A DNA stretch of 48,730 nucleotides, taken from positions 1 to 48,730 of the forward strand of contig NZ_JAJFNK010000038.1 of assembly GCF_021739485.1 (NCBI RefSeq), written 5' to 3'. The notes below the pieces were generated by a model, which had not been told where the DNA came from, did not search any database, and saw nothing but the letters and a program-made list of their open reading frames with translations. The position numbers were made by a program, and so were the translations under genes. Below, piece by piece: positions 36,376 through 45,335 of the stretch. This DNA comes from Alicyclobacillus tolerans. GTDB taxonomy: Bacteria; Bacillota; Bacilli; Alicyclobacillales; Alicyclobacillaceae. How positions within the stretch are numbered: the first letter of the stretch is position 1; each line of letters starts with the position of its first letter.

Positions 36376-36957
36376 TCAGCGTATTGGGCTGCGTTCGGAC
36401 ATGACACTCACAAGTGCCTTCACGAAATGGAAGCCGTACTGCACATTTGGGTCTTTGAGCAGCTTGAGCATGGCAAAGACCGTGACTGGCGACGAATCCT
36501 CTTTCGCCCGCTCTTTGGCTTCCTCTACCATCGACAGAGTGGATTTGACTTTAGTCTGAATGGGTTCCACCAAGTCTTTGGCTCCGTTCATCAGGTGGTT
36601 GATCGACTCTTTGTCATTGAGCACAGCTTGCCCCAAGTCCATGAATTTCTCGAGGGCAGACAGCGTTTCCACCAACTTCGGCAGTTTATCCATCAGCATC
36701 AATATGGCACTGAGCGTATCCCTGTTGAGTGTCACATCTGGCAGGTCCGATTGAATTCCTTCGATGAGGTACGACGCAGAAGCGCGATCGGATACCACTT
36801 CTTGAATAAAATCCACAGTTTTCTCTAAGGCCGTGTACTGTTCGACCATCTTAGGAACCTTTTCGAGGGCCGTGATAAGTGCTTGCTGCAAACGGGCATC
36901 ACCCAGCGCGTCCAACAGTTCTTGACTTCTATCCATTGTGGATTCGGTCATGGTCAT
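36376..36957 (-). CDS. DUF1641 protein, SQR partner
   Basis: 193 residues, soluble, largely helical; GAGAGGAG eight bases before ATG 36957. It has a repeated-looking pattern: LITALEKVPKMVEQYTALEKTVDFIQEVV and ILMLMDKLPKLVETLSALEKFMDLGQAVL, so two similar helical units are present. DUF1641 proteins are encoded beside sulfide:quinone oxidoreductases and formate dehydrogenases in acidophiles; their role is undefined. It is 64 bp downstream of the SQR gene on the same strand, so co-transcription is likely. Confidence 0.88.
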   Translation of the reverse strand: MTMTESTMDRSQELLDALGDARLQQALITALEKVPKMVEQYTALEKTVDFIQEVVSDRASASYLIEGIQSDLPDVTLNRDTLSAILMLMDKLPKLVETLSALEKFMDLGQAVLNDKESINHLMNGAKDLVEPIQTKVKSTLSMVEEAKERAKEDSSPVTVFAMLKLLKDPNVQYGFHFVKALVSVMSERSPIR

Positions 36958-37021
36958 GTCAACAACTCCTCTCTGTTTTTTCCTTATATCTCTTTTTGAG
37001 ACCTCTTTTTGTGAATCGGGC

Positions 37022-38221
37022 TTACATCAAACCTTTAAGCATGCCATCCCAGTAGATGACGGGAAGCATCTCTTTTTTCAAAAGGTACATGCTGAAGCGT
37101 TCCTTGGCTTGATTGAATGGGAACGTCTCCTGCGGGTTGTTGTCGTAATCAAATTCGGCCAAGACAAGTTTTCCGTACCCGGTAATCAACGGGCAAGAGG
37201 TGTAACCGTGATACTGTTTGTCAGAAGGCTTGTTGCGCATGGCGCCCAGCAGGTTTTCCACAACCACCGGAGCCTGTTTGCGAATGGCCGCACCTGTGCG
37301 CGAGGTCGGCAGATTCGTGCAGTCGCCAATGCCGTACACGTTGTCATAACGCAAGTGCTTCAGTGTATATTTGTCCACATCAACCCATCCAGCACTGTCG
37401 GCCAAAGGACTGTTCTTGATGAAGTTCGGAGCACTCATGGGCGGAGTGACGTGGATCATGTTAAACTTCATAGTCACGCGCTCTTTGGTATCGAGGTGCT
37501 CGAACACGGCTTCTTGTTTAGGACCGTCAATTTCAACCAGGTTGTGTTTAAACTCAGTCGCGATGTTGCGTTCCTGGACAATTTTGCTCAGAGTGTCTGC
37601 GTACTTTTTCACGCCGAAAATAATCGTACCGCCCGAGGCGAACACCACTTTGGACTTTGAACGTACCCCGGCTTTACGGAAGTAGTCTTCGGCCAGGTAC
37701 ATGATCTTCTGCGGCGCACCTCCGCACTTGATGGGCGTGTTGGGAGCCGTGAAAATCGCGGTCCCGCCTTTAAAGTTGCGGATGTTCTCCCATGTACTTT
37801 CTGCGGTATCATACGAATAGTTGCTGCAGACTCCATTTTTGCCAAGGGTCTCTTTGAGCCCCTTCACTTTGTCCCAATCGAGTTGGATGCCGGCGGCGAC
37901 GACGAGGTAATCGTATTTCACCTTGCTGCCTTCGGCGGTCATCAGGTAATTGTCATCGGGATAAAACTCGCTGACGGCCTCTTTCAGCCATTCAGCGCCA
38001 TCGGGAATGACAGAGGCTTCATCGCGTTCGGTGACTTCCTTTTTCACTTCTCCACCGCCGACCAGGGTCCACAAGGGTTGATAGTAGTGTTTGTCGGACG
38101 GGTCGATCACGACGATTTCTCCACGCAAGCCCTTGTTTTGGCGGAGCAACTGCGCCGCGGTTGTGATGCCGCCGGTGCCGCCTCCTACGATTGCGATCTT
38201 GTAGCTCAGTTCTTTTGTCAT
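37022..38221 (-). CDS. sqr: Sulfide:quinone oxidoreductase-like FAD protein
   Basis: 399 residues from ATG 38221, with GGAGAG upstream; the open frame continuing to 38758 is not coding. Rossmann FAD motif IVGGGTGG near residue 11, NADH-DH2-like GVYGIGDCTNLPTSRTG at the C-terminal FAD site. The three redox cysteines of SQR are present: C132 (GVCSNY), C166 (PIKCGGAPQ) and C343 (SCPLITGYG), comparable to the three catalytic cysteines of Acidithiobacillus SQR. It oxidises sulfide to polysulfide and reduces membrane quinone. C-terminal amphipathic helices would attach it to the membrane. Confidence 0.93.
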   Translation of the reverse strand: MTKELSYKIAIVGGGTGGITTAAQLLRQNKGLRGEIVVIDPSDKHYYQPLWTLVGGGEVKKEVTERDEASVIPDGAEWLKEAVSEFYPDDNYLMTAEGSKVKYDYLVVAAGIQLDWDKVKGLKETLGKNGVCSNYSYDTAESTWENIRNFKGGTAIFTAPNTPIKCGGAPQKIMYLAEDYFRKAGVRSKSKVVFASGGTIIFGVKKYADTLSKIVQERNIATEFKHNLVEIDGPKQEAVFEHLDTKERVTMKFNMIHVTPPMSAPNFIKNSPLADSAGWVDVDKYTLKHLRYDNVYGIGDCTNLPTSRTGAAIRKQAPVVVENLLGAMRNKPSDKQYHGYTSCPLITGYGKLVLAEFDYDNNPQETFPFNQAKERFSMYLLKKEMLPVIYWDGMLKGLM

Positions 38222-38390
38222 ACGTTCATCTCTCCATCTGTTTAAATTTTGTGCTTTCCGTGCCCCGAGCGAAGACGACTCTCCATGACTGCCTGCACTG
38301 CGAGGCCATAAGAAAACGCTTTCAGATTGTGCGTAGACAAACGCCTGAACCCAGGCTGATGCACACCAAAGAATTGCAATTCTCGTTACT

Positions 38391-38419
38391 AAAATACCAC
38401 ACAGGGTATAAAGAGTGAA
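38391..38419 (-). promoter_or_regulatory. sqr promoter with CsoR/CstR-like operator
   Basis: Minus strand: TTCACT (complement of 38414-38419), 17-bp spacer, TATTTT (complement of 38391-38396). The spacer and -10 are covered by ATACC-n6-GGTAT (38394-38409), the half-site pattern of CsoR/CstR-family repressors. CstR proteins sense persulfide and control sqr genes in other Firmicutes. No csoR/cstR gene is in the window. Confidence 0.5.
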
Positions 38420-38622
38420 TGGTAACTTTCTGGGTGAAAAGTTCCGCGTGCGGACAGGCACGTCTGCCGATACGGTTGTGCGCCGTGTGACATACGATCC
38501 CGTATCCGGCGCGTAGACCCCATCTCTGGTATTCACTGGTTTGGATGGAAGTGGGTATAACCCGAATTGCATCCGCCCAATACTGTCAGTATGATGCGAA
38601 CAACCGGGAAGGAATGATGACC

Positions 38623-39516
38623 GTGCGCATCGCGAATGTCGAATCTGAATTTGCGGCGAAGGTTTTGGCGCAAAAACTGACAGAGGCGGGGCTGGCGATC
38701 CAAACTGATGAAGCCGTTCCGCAGCGTATTCGCGTGGAGTGGGCCGGTGAGTCAACACAGCTCTTGGTGGATGTTCTCGAGGCCTTTGTATTTACGGATT
38801 GGCAGTATGAGTTCATCGACAAAAAAATCGGCGCCCTTCACCCATATTTGAATTCAGACGAACAAGAATATGTGGCGCTCTTGACGTTTCACGCGCTTAA
38901 GAATGAAGAGGACCTGATCGCTGGCTCGACCGTACAGGATTGGCACACCAAAATACGGTTGGCATTCGAAGGTATTTTCGAAGAGCGGGAACAGGATCGC
39001 GTTTTCTTGGATGGTGTAGTGAGATTTCGGGCGCGGGAGTATTTAGCTGCGGTGGAATCCACAATTCACGACATGGTCGATCAGTTTCTGACCGACCGCG
39101 AGTATGAAGAATTTGTGTCGATGCTGCGCTTCATGTTGGACGCACAACCCGCTACGAGTCAAGTTTTAAACGTGTATTGTTCAGATGAATTGGTTTGGAT
39201 TTGCGACGAGAATGGGGAACTCGTTCGTGACTCGGAAGTCTCGAATGCTGCCACTCAGGTCTCGGAGGGGGAGGAGGTCAATGCGGAAGACTTGGCCATG
39301 AGTATTTTGATCACGCGGTCGCCGTGTAAGATCGTGATCCACGACAGCATGACGGATCCGCCTTGGCCGAGTTTCGCGGAAACGGTAGAACGCGTGTTTT
39401 TGGACCGGGCCACCCGGTGCAAAGGGTGCGCGGCATGCAAAACGTTTGAAAATGAGGAGCAACGCCTGCCGCGGGGGCGAAAAAGGGCCCACGTTCACCA
39501 CACTCCAGGCGAGTGA
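38623..39516 (+). CDS. ytxC: Sporulation protein YtxC
   Basis: 297 residues if started at GTG 38623, nine bases after AAGGA; ATG 38614/38617 are too close to the SD. It is cytoplasmic. Features of the YtxC family: QEYVALLTFHALKNEEDLI, FLDGVVRFRAREYLAAVESTIHDMVDQFLTDREYEEFV and NVYCSDELVWICDENGE. In Bacillus subtilis ytxC also lies next to thrS, supporting the call. The C-terminal extension (about 25 residues, CKGCAACKTFENEEQ) has a CxxCxxC-like cysteine cluster that I do not recall from the family. Confidence 0.9.
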   Translation: MRIANVESEFAAKVLAQKLTEAGLAIQTDEAVPQRIRVEWAGESTQLLVDVLEAFVFTDWQYEFIDKKIGALHPYLNSDEQEYVALLTFHALKNEEDLIAGSTVQDWHTKIRLAFEGIFEEREQDRVFLDGVVRFRAREYLAAVESTIHDMVDQFLTDREYEEFVSMLRFMLDAQPATSQVLNVYCSDELVWICDENGELVRDSEVSNAATQVSEGEEVNAEDLAMSILITRSPCKIVIHDSMTDPPWPSFAETVERVFLDRATRCKGCAACKTFENEEQRLPRGRKRAHVHHTPGE

Positions 39517-39625
39517 TTGTTGGAGCATGGATTAGTGCTGGATCGTAATGTGAAGTGCGGGAACAACGAACTGAGTGCTGGAGTTGGAATCGAGTGCAAC
39601 CGGGATGGGCTTTCGTTTGAGCTCT

Positions 39626-39654
39626 TTGACAAACGAGGCAAGCATCCCTATAAT
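39626..39654 (+). promoter_or_regulatory. Consensus sigma-A promoter of thrS
   Basis: TTGACA (39626-39631), 17-bp spacer, TATAAT (39649-39654): a perfect match to both hexamers. Predicted transcription start near 39661, at the head of the T-box leader. Confidence 0.93.
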
Positions 39655-39660
39655 GTTGGA

Positions 39661-39957
39661 TAAATTCATACGGGTAGATGCGGAAAGACGCGCCGTAAAG
39701 CAACTTGTGTTCACAGAGAGGAAACGCCGCTGGCTGCAAGCGTTTCTCACAGGGCTTTAGGGACACCACTTTCCACTGCAGTTGTGGGGGAAGGACACCA
39801 TGACCTGAAACCACGACCGGGGCGCACGTTATACGCGTTTTGAGGGTGCAGTCGTGCAACCGCGTCGATCGCGTTTGGCATTCCTGCATTAAAGTTTGGG
39901 TGGAACCACGAGAACGGCGTTCTCGTCCCGATTGGGACGGGGACGTTTTTATTTTTG
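39661..39957 (+). promoter_or_regulatory. Threonine T-box leader of thrS
   Basis: The T-box sequence GGGTGGAACCACG is at 39898-39910 and the Stem I motif AGAGAGG at 39715-39721. The likely specifier is ACC (39810-39812, in GAA-ACC-A), a threonine codon. The terminator can form from CGTCCC pairing with GGGACG, ending in five T at 39946-39950. Uncharged tRNA-Thr would stabilise the antiterminator and switch on thrS. Confidence 0.88.
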
Positions 39958-40058
39958 TTTTCGGGGCGTCGCACCTCAATTAACGCTAAAGCGAGCATTT
40001 CGGTGCGACGCCCCCAAAAACCCCGGGAAGGACAAGTACCGGTGCGACGCCCCGAAAA
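39958..40058 (+). repeat. One left arm and two competing right arms between T-box and thrS
   Basis: GGGGCGTCGCACC (39963-39975) is exactly complementary to 40002-40014 and to 40041-40053. With the flanking bases, the second right arm (40041-40058) pairs over 18 bp with 39958-39975. The two right arms lie in a 39-nt direct repeat with similar C/A-rich tails. Two mutually exclusive hairpins can therefore form in the thrS 5' UTR. Confidence 0.85.
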
Positions 40059-40091
40059 CCCCGAGGAGATAGGAAAGAGGAGAGAATTCAG

Positions 40092-42038
40092 ATGGCGCAA
40101 GAGTTTGTTGTCAAGCTCAAAGACGGTTCAGAGCGAATGTATGAGGAAGGTACTTCGTTTGCAGAGATCGCGGCTTCCATCAGCGCGGGTCTGGCCCGCG
40201 AATCCGTGGCGGCCAAAGTTAACGGCAAGGTCGTGGAATTGGCTCGCACCTTGCAAGGCAATGCGGAGTTAGAGTTGTTGACTCTAAAAGACCCCGAAGG
40301 TGTCGACGTGATGCGCCATACCGCTGCGCACGTCATGGCCCAGGCTGTCGCACGGCTGTTTCCGGGGACCAAGTTTGCTATTGGCCCAGTCATTGAAAAC
40401 GGGTTTTACTACGACTTTGCCGATCGCGATTTTACCCCAGAGGACTTCCCGCTCATTGAGGCGGAAATGAAAAAAATTGTCGAAGCCGATTACCCGGTGG
40501 TTCGCGAAGTCATCAGCCGTAACGACGCATTGGAGATGTTCCGCGAGCGCGAGGACCGCTTCAAGGTTGAGATTATCCAAGACCTGCCCGAAGACGAGAC
40601 ACTGACCATCTACAGCCAAGGGGAATTTGTGGACTTGTGCCGCGGGCCGCACCTGCCTTCTACAGGGCGGATTAAGGTGTTCAAATTGATGTCTTTGGCC
40701 GGGGCCTATTGGCGCGGTAATTCAGACCGGGAGATGCTGACCCGTTTGTATGCTGTTGCATTTGCCAAGAAATCCGAACTCGATGAGTACTTGCGGCTGC
40801 TCGAGGAAGCAAAGCAGCGCGATCATCGCAAGCTCGGCAAGGAGTTAGGCATCTTCACACTTTCCAAAGAAGTGGGCCAGGGCCTTCCTCTGTGGCTTCC
40901 AAAGGGCGCAAAGGTTCGCCGCGCGATTGAGCGGTACATCGTCGACCTCGAAGAATCACTGGGTTACGACCACGTGTACACCCCGCACTTGGCAAGCGTA
41001 GAACTGTACAAGATCTCCGGGCACTGGGAACACTACCACGAAGATATGTTCCCACCGATGGAACTGGACAACGAAGAATTGGTGCTCAGGCCGATGAACT
41101 GCCCACACCACATGATGATCTACAAGTCGGAGATGCGCAGTTATCGCGACCTTCCATTGCGAGTTGCAGAACTGGGAATGATGCACCGCTACGAGATGTC
41201 CGGGACTCTAGCCGGGTTGCAGCGCGTTCGCGCTATGACGCTCAATGATGCGCACATTTTCTGCCGCCCAGACCAGTTGCACCAGGAGTTTGCTCGGGTG
41301 GTACAGTTGATTCAACGGGTTTACAAGGACTTTGGCATCGACGACTACTACTTCCGCTTGTCCTACCGCGATCCGGAAGACAAGGAAAAGTACGTCCAAA
41401 ACGACGAAATGTGGGAGAAAGCGCAAGCGACGCTTCGCCAGGCCATGGACGACCTCGGTTTGTCTTACGTGGAAGCACCCGGTGAAGCGGCGTTCTACGG
41501 GCCCAAGTTGGATGTGCAGGTCAAGACCGCACTGGGCAAGGATGAGACATTGTCGACCGTGCAAATTGACTTTCACCTGCCAAACCGCTTTGAACTCGAA
41601 TATATCGGAGAAGATGGGAAAGCGCACCGTCCGGTCGTCATCCACCGGGGCGTTGTTTCGACCATGGAGCGGTTCGTTGCCTTTTTGTTGGAGCAATACA
41701 AGGGTGCATTCCCCATCTGGCTCGCTCCGGTGCAGGCACGCGTGGCGTCTGTTGGCCCTGATTTCGCCGAATACGCGCAAAAGGTGGCGGAGAAACTCCA
41801 GGATCGCGGATTCCGCGTGGAAGTGGACGACCGGCCTGAGAAGATCGGTTACAAAATCCGCCAGGCGCAGTTGCTCAAAATCCCGTATACACTGGTTGTT
41901 GGGGAGAAGGAACAAAGCGGTACTTTGGTTAGTGTGCGTCGCTACGGCGAAGGCGATCAAGGCCAAATGCATTTGGACGAGTTCATCGCAAAACTCCAGG
42001 AAGAAGTTCAAAGCAAGCAATTGTTGGTGAAATCCTAA
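40092..42038 (+). CDS. thrS: Threonyl-tRNA synthetase
   Basis: 648 residues, full-length bacterial type, with GAGGAG upstream. Domains in order: TGS (1-62), editing N2 domain with [11 protein letters not shown] (the HxxxH site) and RGPHLPSTG, class II catalytic core (about 240-540) with zinc-ligand region [24 protein letters not shown] (motif 2) and [16 protein letters not shown] (motif 3), and the anticodon-binding domain ([16 protein letters not shown]). It charges tRNA-Thr and clears serine mischarging. Controlled by the T-box leader. Confidence 0.99.
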   Translation: MAQEFVVKLKDGSERMYEEGTSFAEIAASISAGLARESVAAKVNGKVVELARTLQGNAELELLTLKDPEGVDVMRHTAAHVMAQAVARLFPGTKFAIGPVIENGFYYDFADRDFTPEDFPLIEAEMKKIVEADYPVVREVISRNDALEMFREREDRFKVEIIQDLPEDETLTIYSQGEFVDLCRGPHLPSTGRIKVFKLMSLAGAYWRGNSDREMLTRLYAVAFAKKSELDEYLRLLEEAKQRDHRKLGKELGIFTLSKEVGQGLPLWLPKGAKVRRAIERYIVDLEESLGYDHVYTPHLASVELYKISGHWEHYHEDMFPPMELDNEELVLRPMNCPHHMMIYKSEMRSYRDLPLRVAELGMMHRYEMSGTLAGLQRVRAMTLNDAHIFCRPDQLHQEFARVVQLIQRVYKDFGIDDYYFRLSYRDPEDKEKYVQNDEMWEKAQATLRQAMDDLGLSYVEAPGEAAFYGPKLDVQVKTALGKDETLSTVQIDFHLPNRFELEYIGEDGKAHRPVVIHRGVVSTMERFVAFLLEQYKGAFPIWLAPVQARVASVGPDFAEYAQKVAEKLQDRGFRVEVDDRPEKIGYKIRQAQLLKIPYTLVVGEKEQSGTLVSVRRYGEGDQGQMHLDEFIAKLQEEVQSKQLLVKS

Positions 42039-42126
42039 GTTGCGGCTGAAAGCCTTTGTCTCCAAAACCGGTTGCGGCTGGTACACATTGGCGGCGAAAA
42101 CCAACGGCGGTTCAAGGGCTTTTCCC

Positions 42127-42320
42127 TTGACTGCAACAGGGAAATCCTGTACAATGACTATGCTTAGCCATACAAAGCGAATATGGGAAAAGAAGAAGCA
42201 TTCCGCTTCTCACCTAGTGGGTGTAGGCCGACGGGTTATCAAGTTCTCCGGTAGATGCGTCAATTGACGTTTGATTAATGTGTTCGGGGAAGAGGCGCGG
42301 AATTAAACCGCGCCTTTTTT
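42127..42320 (+). promoter_or_regulatory. Promoter and attenuator leader of infC-rpmI-rplT
   Basis: Promoter TTGACT (42127-42132), 17-bp spacer, TACAAT (42150-42155). The ~160-nt leader ends in a 7-bp GGCGCGG/CCGCGCC hairpin (42294-42300 with 42308-42314) and six T (42315-42320), 73 bp before infC. By analogy with Bacillus, where L20 binds such a leader and causes termination, this is an L20-responsive attenuator. L20-binding features were not checked in detail. Confidence 0.75.
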
Positions 42321-42393
42321 GTGGCGATGCAGGACGTTCTGCACGCCTGGAACTCACCGTTTGTCTGGGAAGCAATTACGGAGGTGAAAGAAT

Positions 42394-42921
42394 ATTAGCA
42401 AAGATGATTTTCAGGTCAACGACGGGATTCGCGCGAGAGAGGTTCGCGTAATTGACGAAGACGGTGCACAATTGGGGATTTTGCCGCTTCGTGAGGCGCG
42501 ACGGGTTGCCGAGGAAAAGAACCTTGACCTTGTAAACGTAGCTCCTACGGCAAAACCGCCGGTGTGCCGGGTCATGGACTACGGGAAGTTTAAGTACGAG
42601 CAAAGCAAGAAGGAAAAAGAAGCTCGGAAAAATCAAAAGGTCATCGAGCTCAAAGAGGTTCGGATGACGCCGAACATCGAGGAACACGACTTTCAGGTTA
42701 AACTGAAAAACGTCGTGAAGTTCCTGAGTGAAGGCGACAAGGTGAAGGTATCACTGCGTTTTCGCGGCCGCGAAATCACGCACTCTTCGATTGGGCAGCA
42801 AGTTTTATTGAGATTGGCCCAAGCTGCTGCAGAGCAGGCTGTTGTGGAACGCACTCCGCGTTTGGAAGGGCGCAGCATGATCATGATTTTAGCTCCTAAG
42901 CAGCAACAACAGAATGCGTAG
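42394..42921 (+). CDS. infC: Translation initiation factor IF-3 (ATT start)
   Basis: 175 residues beginning at ATT 42394, seven bases after GGAGGTG (42380-42386); no ATG/GTG precedes the conserved [14 protein letters not shown] start. A non-AUG start is a known feature of infC, used for self-regulation. The N-domain ends with the linker [14 protein letters not shown], and the C-domain has [24 protein letters not shown]. It prevents 30S-50S association and checks the initiator tRNA. First gene of the L35/L20 operon. Confidence 0.97.
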   Translation: MSKDDFQVNDGIRAREVRVIDEDGAQLGILPLREARRVAEEKNLDLVNVAPTAKPPVCRVMDYGKFKYEQSKKEKEARKNQKVIELKEVRMTPNIEEHDFQVKLKNVVKFLSEGDKVKVSLRFRGREITHSSIGQQVLLRLAQAAAEQAVVERTPRLEGRSMIMILAPKQQQQNA

Positions 42922-42990
42922 TTCCGTCAATGACTTGTTTCTTTGCAATATGGTCAATCGGTTTGTAGAAAGAAACGGAGGATATTTTCG

Positions 42991-43194
42991 ATGCCAAAGA
43001 TCAAGATGAAGACTCACAGCGGCACTGCAAAACGCATCAAGCGCACTGCGTCCGGCAAGCTTAAAAGAGCACACGCTTTCGCTTACCATAAGGCTTCTTC
43101 TAAGACGCCGAAGCAAAAACGCGGTTTGCGCGGCACCACTTTGGTGTCGAACAGCGATCAAAAGCGCATTAAGCAAATGGTCGCTTACAAATAA
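42991..43194 (+). CDS. rpmI: 50S ribosomal protein L35
   Basis: 67 residues, ATG 42991 with CGGAGGA upstream. Basic, with [19 protein letters not shown] at the N-terminus and [15 protein letters not shown] in the centre, both diagnostic. Standard place between infC and rplT. Confidence 0.98.
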   Translation: MPKIKMKTHSGTAKRIKRTASGKLKRAHAFAYHKASSKTPKQKRGLRGTTLVSNSDQKRIKQMVAYK

Positions 43195-43271
43195 GAATCA
43201 AGACTTGCACTCCGGCTGCGCCCTAGGCGCATGAATGATGAATGTGTTAAATCAAGGGAGGAACCCTATTC

Positions 43272-43631
43272 ATGGCACGCGTTAAAAGCGGTATGGTTAC
43301 ACGCCGTCGACATAAAAAAATCTTGAAACTCGCCCGCGGGTATCGCGGTTCAAAACATCGCCTGTATCGTACCGCAAAGCAGCAAGTTTGGAAGTCTGGG
43401 ATGTATGCTTATCGCGACCGTCGAGTTCGCAAACGGGATTTCCGCCGCCTGTGGATTCAACGTATCAATGCCGCAGCCCGTTCCAACGGTTTGTCATACA
43501 GCCGCCTAATGCACGGCTTGAAACTTGCTGGCGTCGAAGTCAACCGCAAGATGCTTGCTGACTTGGCCGTTGCCGACAACCAGGCTTTTGCCCAATTGGC
43601 TACCGTCGCAAAAGCAAAGCTCGAGGCTTGA
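43272..43631 (+). CDS. rplT: 50S ribosomal protein L20
   Basis: 119 residues, ATG 43272 after GGGAGG. Highly basic N-terminus ([24 protein letters not shown]) and C-terminal globular domain ([21 protein letters not shown]), the part that binds 23S rRNA and, in Bacillus, the operon leader. Required early for 50S assembly. Confidence 0.99.
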   Translation: MARVKSGMVTRRRHKKILKLARGYRGSKHRLYRTAKQQVWKSGMYAYRDRRVRKRDFRRLWIQRINAAARSNGLSYSRLMHGLKLAGVEVNRKMLADLAVADNQAFAQLATVAKAKLEA

Positions 43632-43743
43632 GGTTTCGCCGGGAACAACGGTGAAGCGATGAAAGACGGCGAAGGCAAAAGTGCTGGTGCATTGCGGTGC
43701 ACCGCAATCGCCTGTTCCCGTCAGCTTAAAATACAGTGTATGG

Positions 43744-43770
43744 GTCCCGGTCGAATTGGCCGGGGCTTTT
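43744..43770 (+). terminator. Terminator after the ribosomal protein operon
   Basis: A 9-bp stem GTCCCGGTC (43744-43752) with GGCCGGGGC (43758-43766), two T-G pairs, loop GAATT, then TTTT. It lies 24 bp before the methyltransferase start. Confidence 0.7.
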
Positions 43771-43793
43771 CATACGCAGACAGGTGGATTTCG

Positions 43794-44609
43794 ATGTACA
43801 TAGAATCGCCCCAAAATCCCCGGATTCGGGAATGGAGCAAATTAAAAACGAAAAAGGGCCGTCAGCTAAACGGCGCTTTTCTGGTCGAGGGGATTCGGCT
43901 TACGGACGAGCTGTTGAGGTCATCCCTTACCGTAGATGCGCTGGTATGGGACGTCGGAACCGATGAATTGCCGCAAGCCTTACTCGATGCCGCAGCGAAC
44001 CGCGGAGTTCCCTTTATCGAGGTTTCCCCTCAAGCGTTTGCCCAGTTGGCGGATACCGTGACGCCGCAAGGAGTCATCGCGATCGCGAAGTTGCCGGATG
44101 CCCTCATGGAGTCCAATGGTGCACCTCTATTGCGTTATGCAGTATTGCTCGACGGAGTCCAAGACCCGGGGAACGTAGGAACTTTGCTGCGTTCTGCGGA
44201 TGCTTTCGGGATTTCCGCCGTTTGCGCTGGTTCAGGAACGGCCGATCCGTTTTCGCCCAAAGTCGTCCGCGCATCGATGGGGGGCTTATTTCGCGTCCAA
44301 GTTCAGGATTCGGACAGTGTGAAGTTCGTCCAGAGTTGGAAGTCTCTGTGGCCGGATGGACAGGTGGTTGTGGCTACGGCCGACGCCGCTACGGATTGCT
44401 ATCGCGCCGACCTCACGAAGCCAACGCTGCTTGTTATCGGCGGGGAAGCGTTTGGAGTCTCCAACGAAGTGGCCCAGTTGGCAGATATTAAGGTTCGCAT
44501 CCCCATGACCGGCATGGCTGATTCACTCAACGCTGCGGTAGCCGGGTCTGTGCTGCTTTACGAGACGTTTCGCCAACGCCAGCAACTTTCGCCTGAGGCG
44601 CTTGCCTGA
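43794..44609 (+). CDS. TrmH/SpoU family RNA 2'-O-methyltransferase
   Basis: 271 residues from ATG 43794, with AGGTGG seven bases upstream. An N-terminal substrate-binding domain (FLVEGIRLTDELL) is followed by the knotted SPOUT domain: LLDGVQDPGNVGTLLRSADAFG, LVIGGEAFGVSNEV and IPMTGMADSLNAAVAGSVLLYE, the three SpoU motifs with the knot. It methylates a ribose in rRNA or tRNA; the site cannot be inferred. The homologue ysgA in Bacillus also follows rplT. Confidence 0.93.
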   Translation: MYIESPQNPRIREWSKLKTKKGRQLNGAFLVEGIRLTDELLRSSLTVDALVWDVGTDELPQALLDAAANRGVPFIEVSPQAFAQLADTVTPQGVIAIAKLPDALMESNGAPLLRYAVLLDGVQDPGNVGTLLRSADAFGISAVCAGSGTADPFSPKVVRASMGGLFRVQVQDSDSVKFVQSWKSLWPDGQVVVATADAATDCYRADLTKPTLLVIGGEAFGVSNEVAQLADIKVRIPMTGMADSLNAAVAGSVLLYETFRQRQQLSPEALA

Positions 44610-44622
44610 CCGTTTTGAACGT

Positions 44623-45297
44623 CTAGACTTTGTCCTTGGGGTCCGTTTTTTGTTCCCTTCGTGCTGACGGAGTCGTCCTGTCTTGGTCTGCGGCCTCCAT
44701 TTTGTGTTTAATCAAGCGGTGTAAAAACCAGTAACCCACGACGAGCACCATGGCGATAAAGATGGCAGGAATCAGCTCATGCCGCCAGTTGGCAACCACC
44801 TGATCCCACGCTTTGGCAATGGCGCCCCCAGCGAGAATGAACGTCGACGTCCAAGCGAGGGAGCCAAGAAGCATTACGGGAATGTAGACGGCGAGCCGTG
44901 CCCGGTTGATTCCGGCAATGTACGGTACAAGGATGCGCACCACTGCAATATAGCGTGAAATCAGCAACGTAGGTACGGTATACTTAGCGAAAAGGGATTC
45001 TGCCCGATCGATTTGTTTGGGCGTAATCCGGATATACCGCCCGAATTTTTCGACGAATGGGCGTCCGAGGGTTCTTCCGATGACATATCCGAACATACTG
45101 CCGGTAAAGGTTCCGAAGGTAGTAGCCAGGATCAGCCAGACCAGTTTAAGGTGGTAGCTTCCTTGTTGCCACAGAATTCCAGAGGTGGTCAAGGTGGTTT
45201 CCCCTGGGACGGGGACAAAAAGGTACTCCAGGGCCAACAGGCCGCACAGTCCCCAGTAGCCGTAGGTTTGCAGAAGGTGCGTAAGGTATTGGTGCAA
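44623..45297 (-). CDS. DedA family membrane protein
   Basis: 224 residues, TTG start at 45297 with AAAGGAG nine bases upstream. Four to five membrane segments. The signature LEYLFVPVPGETTL and the SRYIAVVRILVPYIAGINR segment with conserved Arg residues are DedA hallmarks. DedA proteins are lipid scramblase-like and support envelope integrity and proton balance. The C-terminal tail (about 25 residues) is charged and basic. It starts 38 bp from the divergent MFS start. Confidence 0.92.
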   Translation of the reverse strand: MHQYLTHLLQTYGYWGLCGLLALEYLFVPVPGETTLTTSGILWQQGSYHLKLVWLILATTFGTFTGSMFGYVIGRTLGRPFVEKFGRYIRITPKQIDRAESLFAKYTVPTLLISRYIAVVRILVPYIAGINRARLAVYIPVMLLGSLAWTSTFILAGGAIAKAWDQVVANWRHELIPAIFIAMVLVVGYWFLHRLIKHKMEAADQDRTTPSARREQKTDPKDKV

Positions 45298-45335
45298 TGA
45301 CAGATGCTCCTTTTCTCTCAGATAGGAGGAAGCGT

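Noticed and set aside
38222..38758. 179-codon in-frame upstream extension of the SQR reading frame
   Set aside because: It has no SD, covers the predicted sqr promoter and operator, runs antisense into ytxC, and the FAD motif sits normally after ATG 38221.
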